Shown piece by piece: positions 6,082-7,050 of a DNA stretch of 7,050 nt; position 1 is the first letter of the stretch, and the number at the start of each line of letters is the position of its first letter. The stretch comes from an uncultured Campylobacter sp. (GTDB lineage: Bacteria; Campylobacterota; Campylobacteria; Campylobacterales; Campylobacteraceae), in the NCBI RefSeq assembly GCF_938018145.1, contig NZ_CALIII010000145.1, forward strand, positions 1 through 7,050. The letters are read 5' to 3'. The notes beneath the pieces were generated by a model. The model ran no database searches. It saw only the letters and a program-made list of their open reading frames with translations, and was not told where the DNA came from. The translations under genes and the position numbers were made by a program.

Positions 6082-7050
6082 CTACTGGAGTAGTCTCAAG
6101 ACGTTTTGCTGAACAGAGTTAGCTTGGCTCATAGCATAACTTCCTGACTGAGCAAGGATGTTAAACTTAGAGAAGTTTGCTGACTCGGCAGCGAAATCAA
6201 CGTCTCTGATTTGAGATTCGGCTGATTTTACGTTTACTTGAGTAACTGTGATGTTGTTTACAGTTGCAACAAGCTGATTTTGAACAGAACCTAGGTCTGA
6301 GCGGATCTGGTCAAGAGTTTTTTGAGCAGACTCAGCGATATCCATAACAGCCATAGCGCCGCGCAAGGTCATAACGCCTGCTGATTGATTTACGCTTAGC
6401 TCCTTACTCATTCTTGAAAAGCCCATAGCCGTAGCTACTTTTTTATCTATTTGGCCGCGAACGTCTCTTAGAGAAACAGACTGTTGCTGACCGCCGTCTG
6501 CAGAAAATGCATCCTTACTTAGATTAAGTTGAGTTTTTCCGCCGATTTTTATATCGCGTCCATCCAAGCGAACTAGATTCAAGCGACCTACGAAACCTTT
6601 GGTTAATGCAGCCGTTCCCTTACCTAGACCTTTTGAAAGGTCGCCGCCTTTTACTTGTATGCCTCGACCGTCGCGGCTAGTTAAGACCATGGTTCCGGTT
6701 TCTGCGTCTACTGAAGCCTCTACGCCAGTTTGGTCTTTTACTTTATTGATGGCATTTACTAAAGCACCGTTGCTGTCGTTTGCTTTTACGTCAAGATCGC
6801 CTATTTTTACGCCGTTAATAGTGAATGACGTAAGTTGAGTACCCTCTGCTATATCACCTGCAGCTATCATGGTAACATCGTATGTGGCTCTAACACCTGT
6901 TTTATCAGTTAGCTTATTGATGTTTTCTGCTAGGGCACCCACGCCTTGACCAAGCCCAGTACCCATAGTAGCTGCAGCAACTTTTACGTTATTCACGCCG
7001 TCCACGTTTAAAAAAGTAAGCGTAACTTTACCGGAAGCTGTTAAAAGTTT
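6082..7050 (-). CDS. Flagellin, C-terminal part (N terminus beyond right edge)
   Basis: 322 residues of a flagellin, reading open to the right edge; a GTG at 7003-7005 is only an internal valine. The C-terminal D0/D1 block is diagnostic: [10 protein letters not shown] (231-240), [15 protein letters not shown] (246-260), [16 protein letters not shown] (265-280), [14 protein letters not shown] (282-295) and the end [12 protein letters not shown] to NVLRLLQ (298-322). Further upstream the fragment holds two flagellin hook-IN type motifs (38-58 and 95-115) and LTSRDGRGI (123-131). It would be the filament subunit, exported by the flagellar secretion system and the expected target of the Pse/Maf genes. 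Campylobacter flagellins have about 570 residues in C. jejuni, so around 200-250 are missing if similar. The segment between TAMGF (207-211) and SAGVMTLRG (223-231) is only 11 residues, far shorter than I recall for C. jejuni FlaA. FlaA and FlaB cannot be told apart here, and the promoter class is not visible. Confidence 0.95.
   Translation of the reverse strand, partial: KLLTASGKVTLTFLNVDGVNNVKVAAATMGTGLGQGVGALAENINKLTDKTGVRATYDVTMIAAGDIAEGTQLTSFTINGVKIGDLDVKANDSNGALVNAINKVKDQTGVEASVDAETGTMVLTSRDGRGIQVKGGDLSKGLGKGTAALTKGFVGRLNLVRLDGRDIKIGGKTQLNLSKDAFSADGGQQQSVSLRDVRGQIDKKVATAMGFSRMSKELSVNQSAGVMTLRGAMAVMDIAESAQKTLDQIRSDLGSVQNQLVATVNNITVTQVNVKSAESQIRDVDFAAESANFSKFNILAQSGSYAMSQANSVQQNVLRLLQ
6706..6939 (-). 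repeat. Two divergent copies of a hook-IN-like motif within flagellin
   Basis: Fragment residues 38-58 (bases 6877-6939) and 95-115 (bases 6706-6768) align without gaps at 12 of 21 positions, with the common pattern GAL, INK, D, TGV, A, D. They lie 57 residues apart, in the outer domain of the flagellin. This is a protein-level repeat, not a DNA-level one; the family commonly carries such motifs. Confidence 0.6.

Noticed and set aside
6599..6838. 79-codon plus-strand frame inside flagellin
   Set aside because: It is antisense to conserved flagellin coding sequence, with no motif or upstream signal.
7003..7005. GTG as a flagellin start codon
   Set aside because: The frame stays open to base 7050 and the protein lacks the conserved N-terminal flagellin domain, so this is an internal valine of a truncated gene.

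Overview
The window looks like a flagellin-glycosylation locus from a Campylobacter, most likely one of the GC-richer species of the C. showae / C. rectus / C. curvus type. The evidence is a complete-looking run of pseudaminic acid (Pse) genes, a Maf-family flagellin glycosyltransferase, and a flagellin whose C-terminal end is nearly the one I know from Campylobacter FlaA/FlaB. Base composition is well above that of C. jejuni: hand-counted 60-base samples reach 52-63% G+C in pseC, pseF and pseI. The species assignment is inference.

Layout. Positions 1-5975 form one tightly packed plus-strand gene series: pseC (5' end cut off by the window), pseF, a 74-residue two-helix membrane protein I do not recognise, pseG, pseH, pseI and maf. 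Gaps are 6-12 bases, or the genes overlap (small ORF/pseG by 11 bases, pseG/pseH by 16 bases), so co-transcription and translational coupling are likely. A 106-base intergenic stretch (5976-6081) follows and holds a near-perfect terminator hairpin plus a second hairpin with a UUCG loop. The minus-strand flagellin gene (6082-7050) then runs convergently and is cut by the right edge, so its N-terminal half and promoter are outside the window.

How the genes work together. In the known pathway UDP-GlcNAc is converted by PseB (not in the window, expected just upstream), PseC (4-transamination), PseH (4-N-acetylation), PseG (UDP removal), PseI (condensation with PEP) and PseF (CMP activation). CMP-Pse is then used in the cytoplasm by a Maf-type enzyme to modify Ser/Thr of flagellin before export. 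Five of the six enzymes, the probable transferase and the probable acceptor protein lie within 7 kb.

The main points off the standard script are: the unrecognised membrane mini-protein inserted between pseF and pseG; a flagellin whose surface-variable segment is very short compared with C. jejuni FlaA; patchy base composition along the operon; strong over-use of the word AAATTT everywhere except in the flagellin gene; and tandem 3' hairpins behind flagellin. I see no RNA gene, CRISPR array, insertion sequence or phage element. I did not find clear evidence of a wholly new system; the small membrane protein is the best candidate for undescribed biology.
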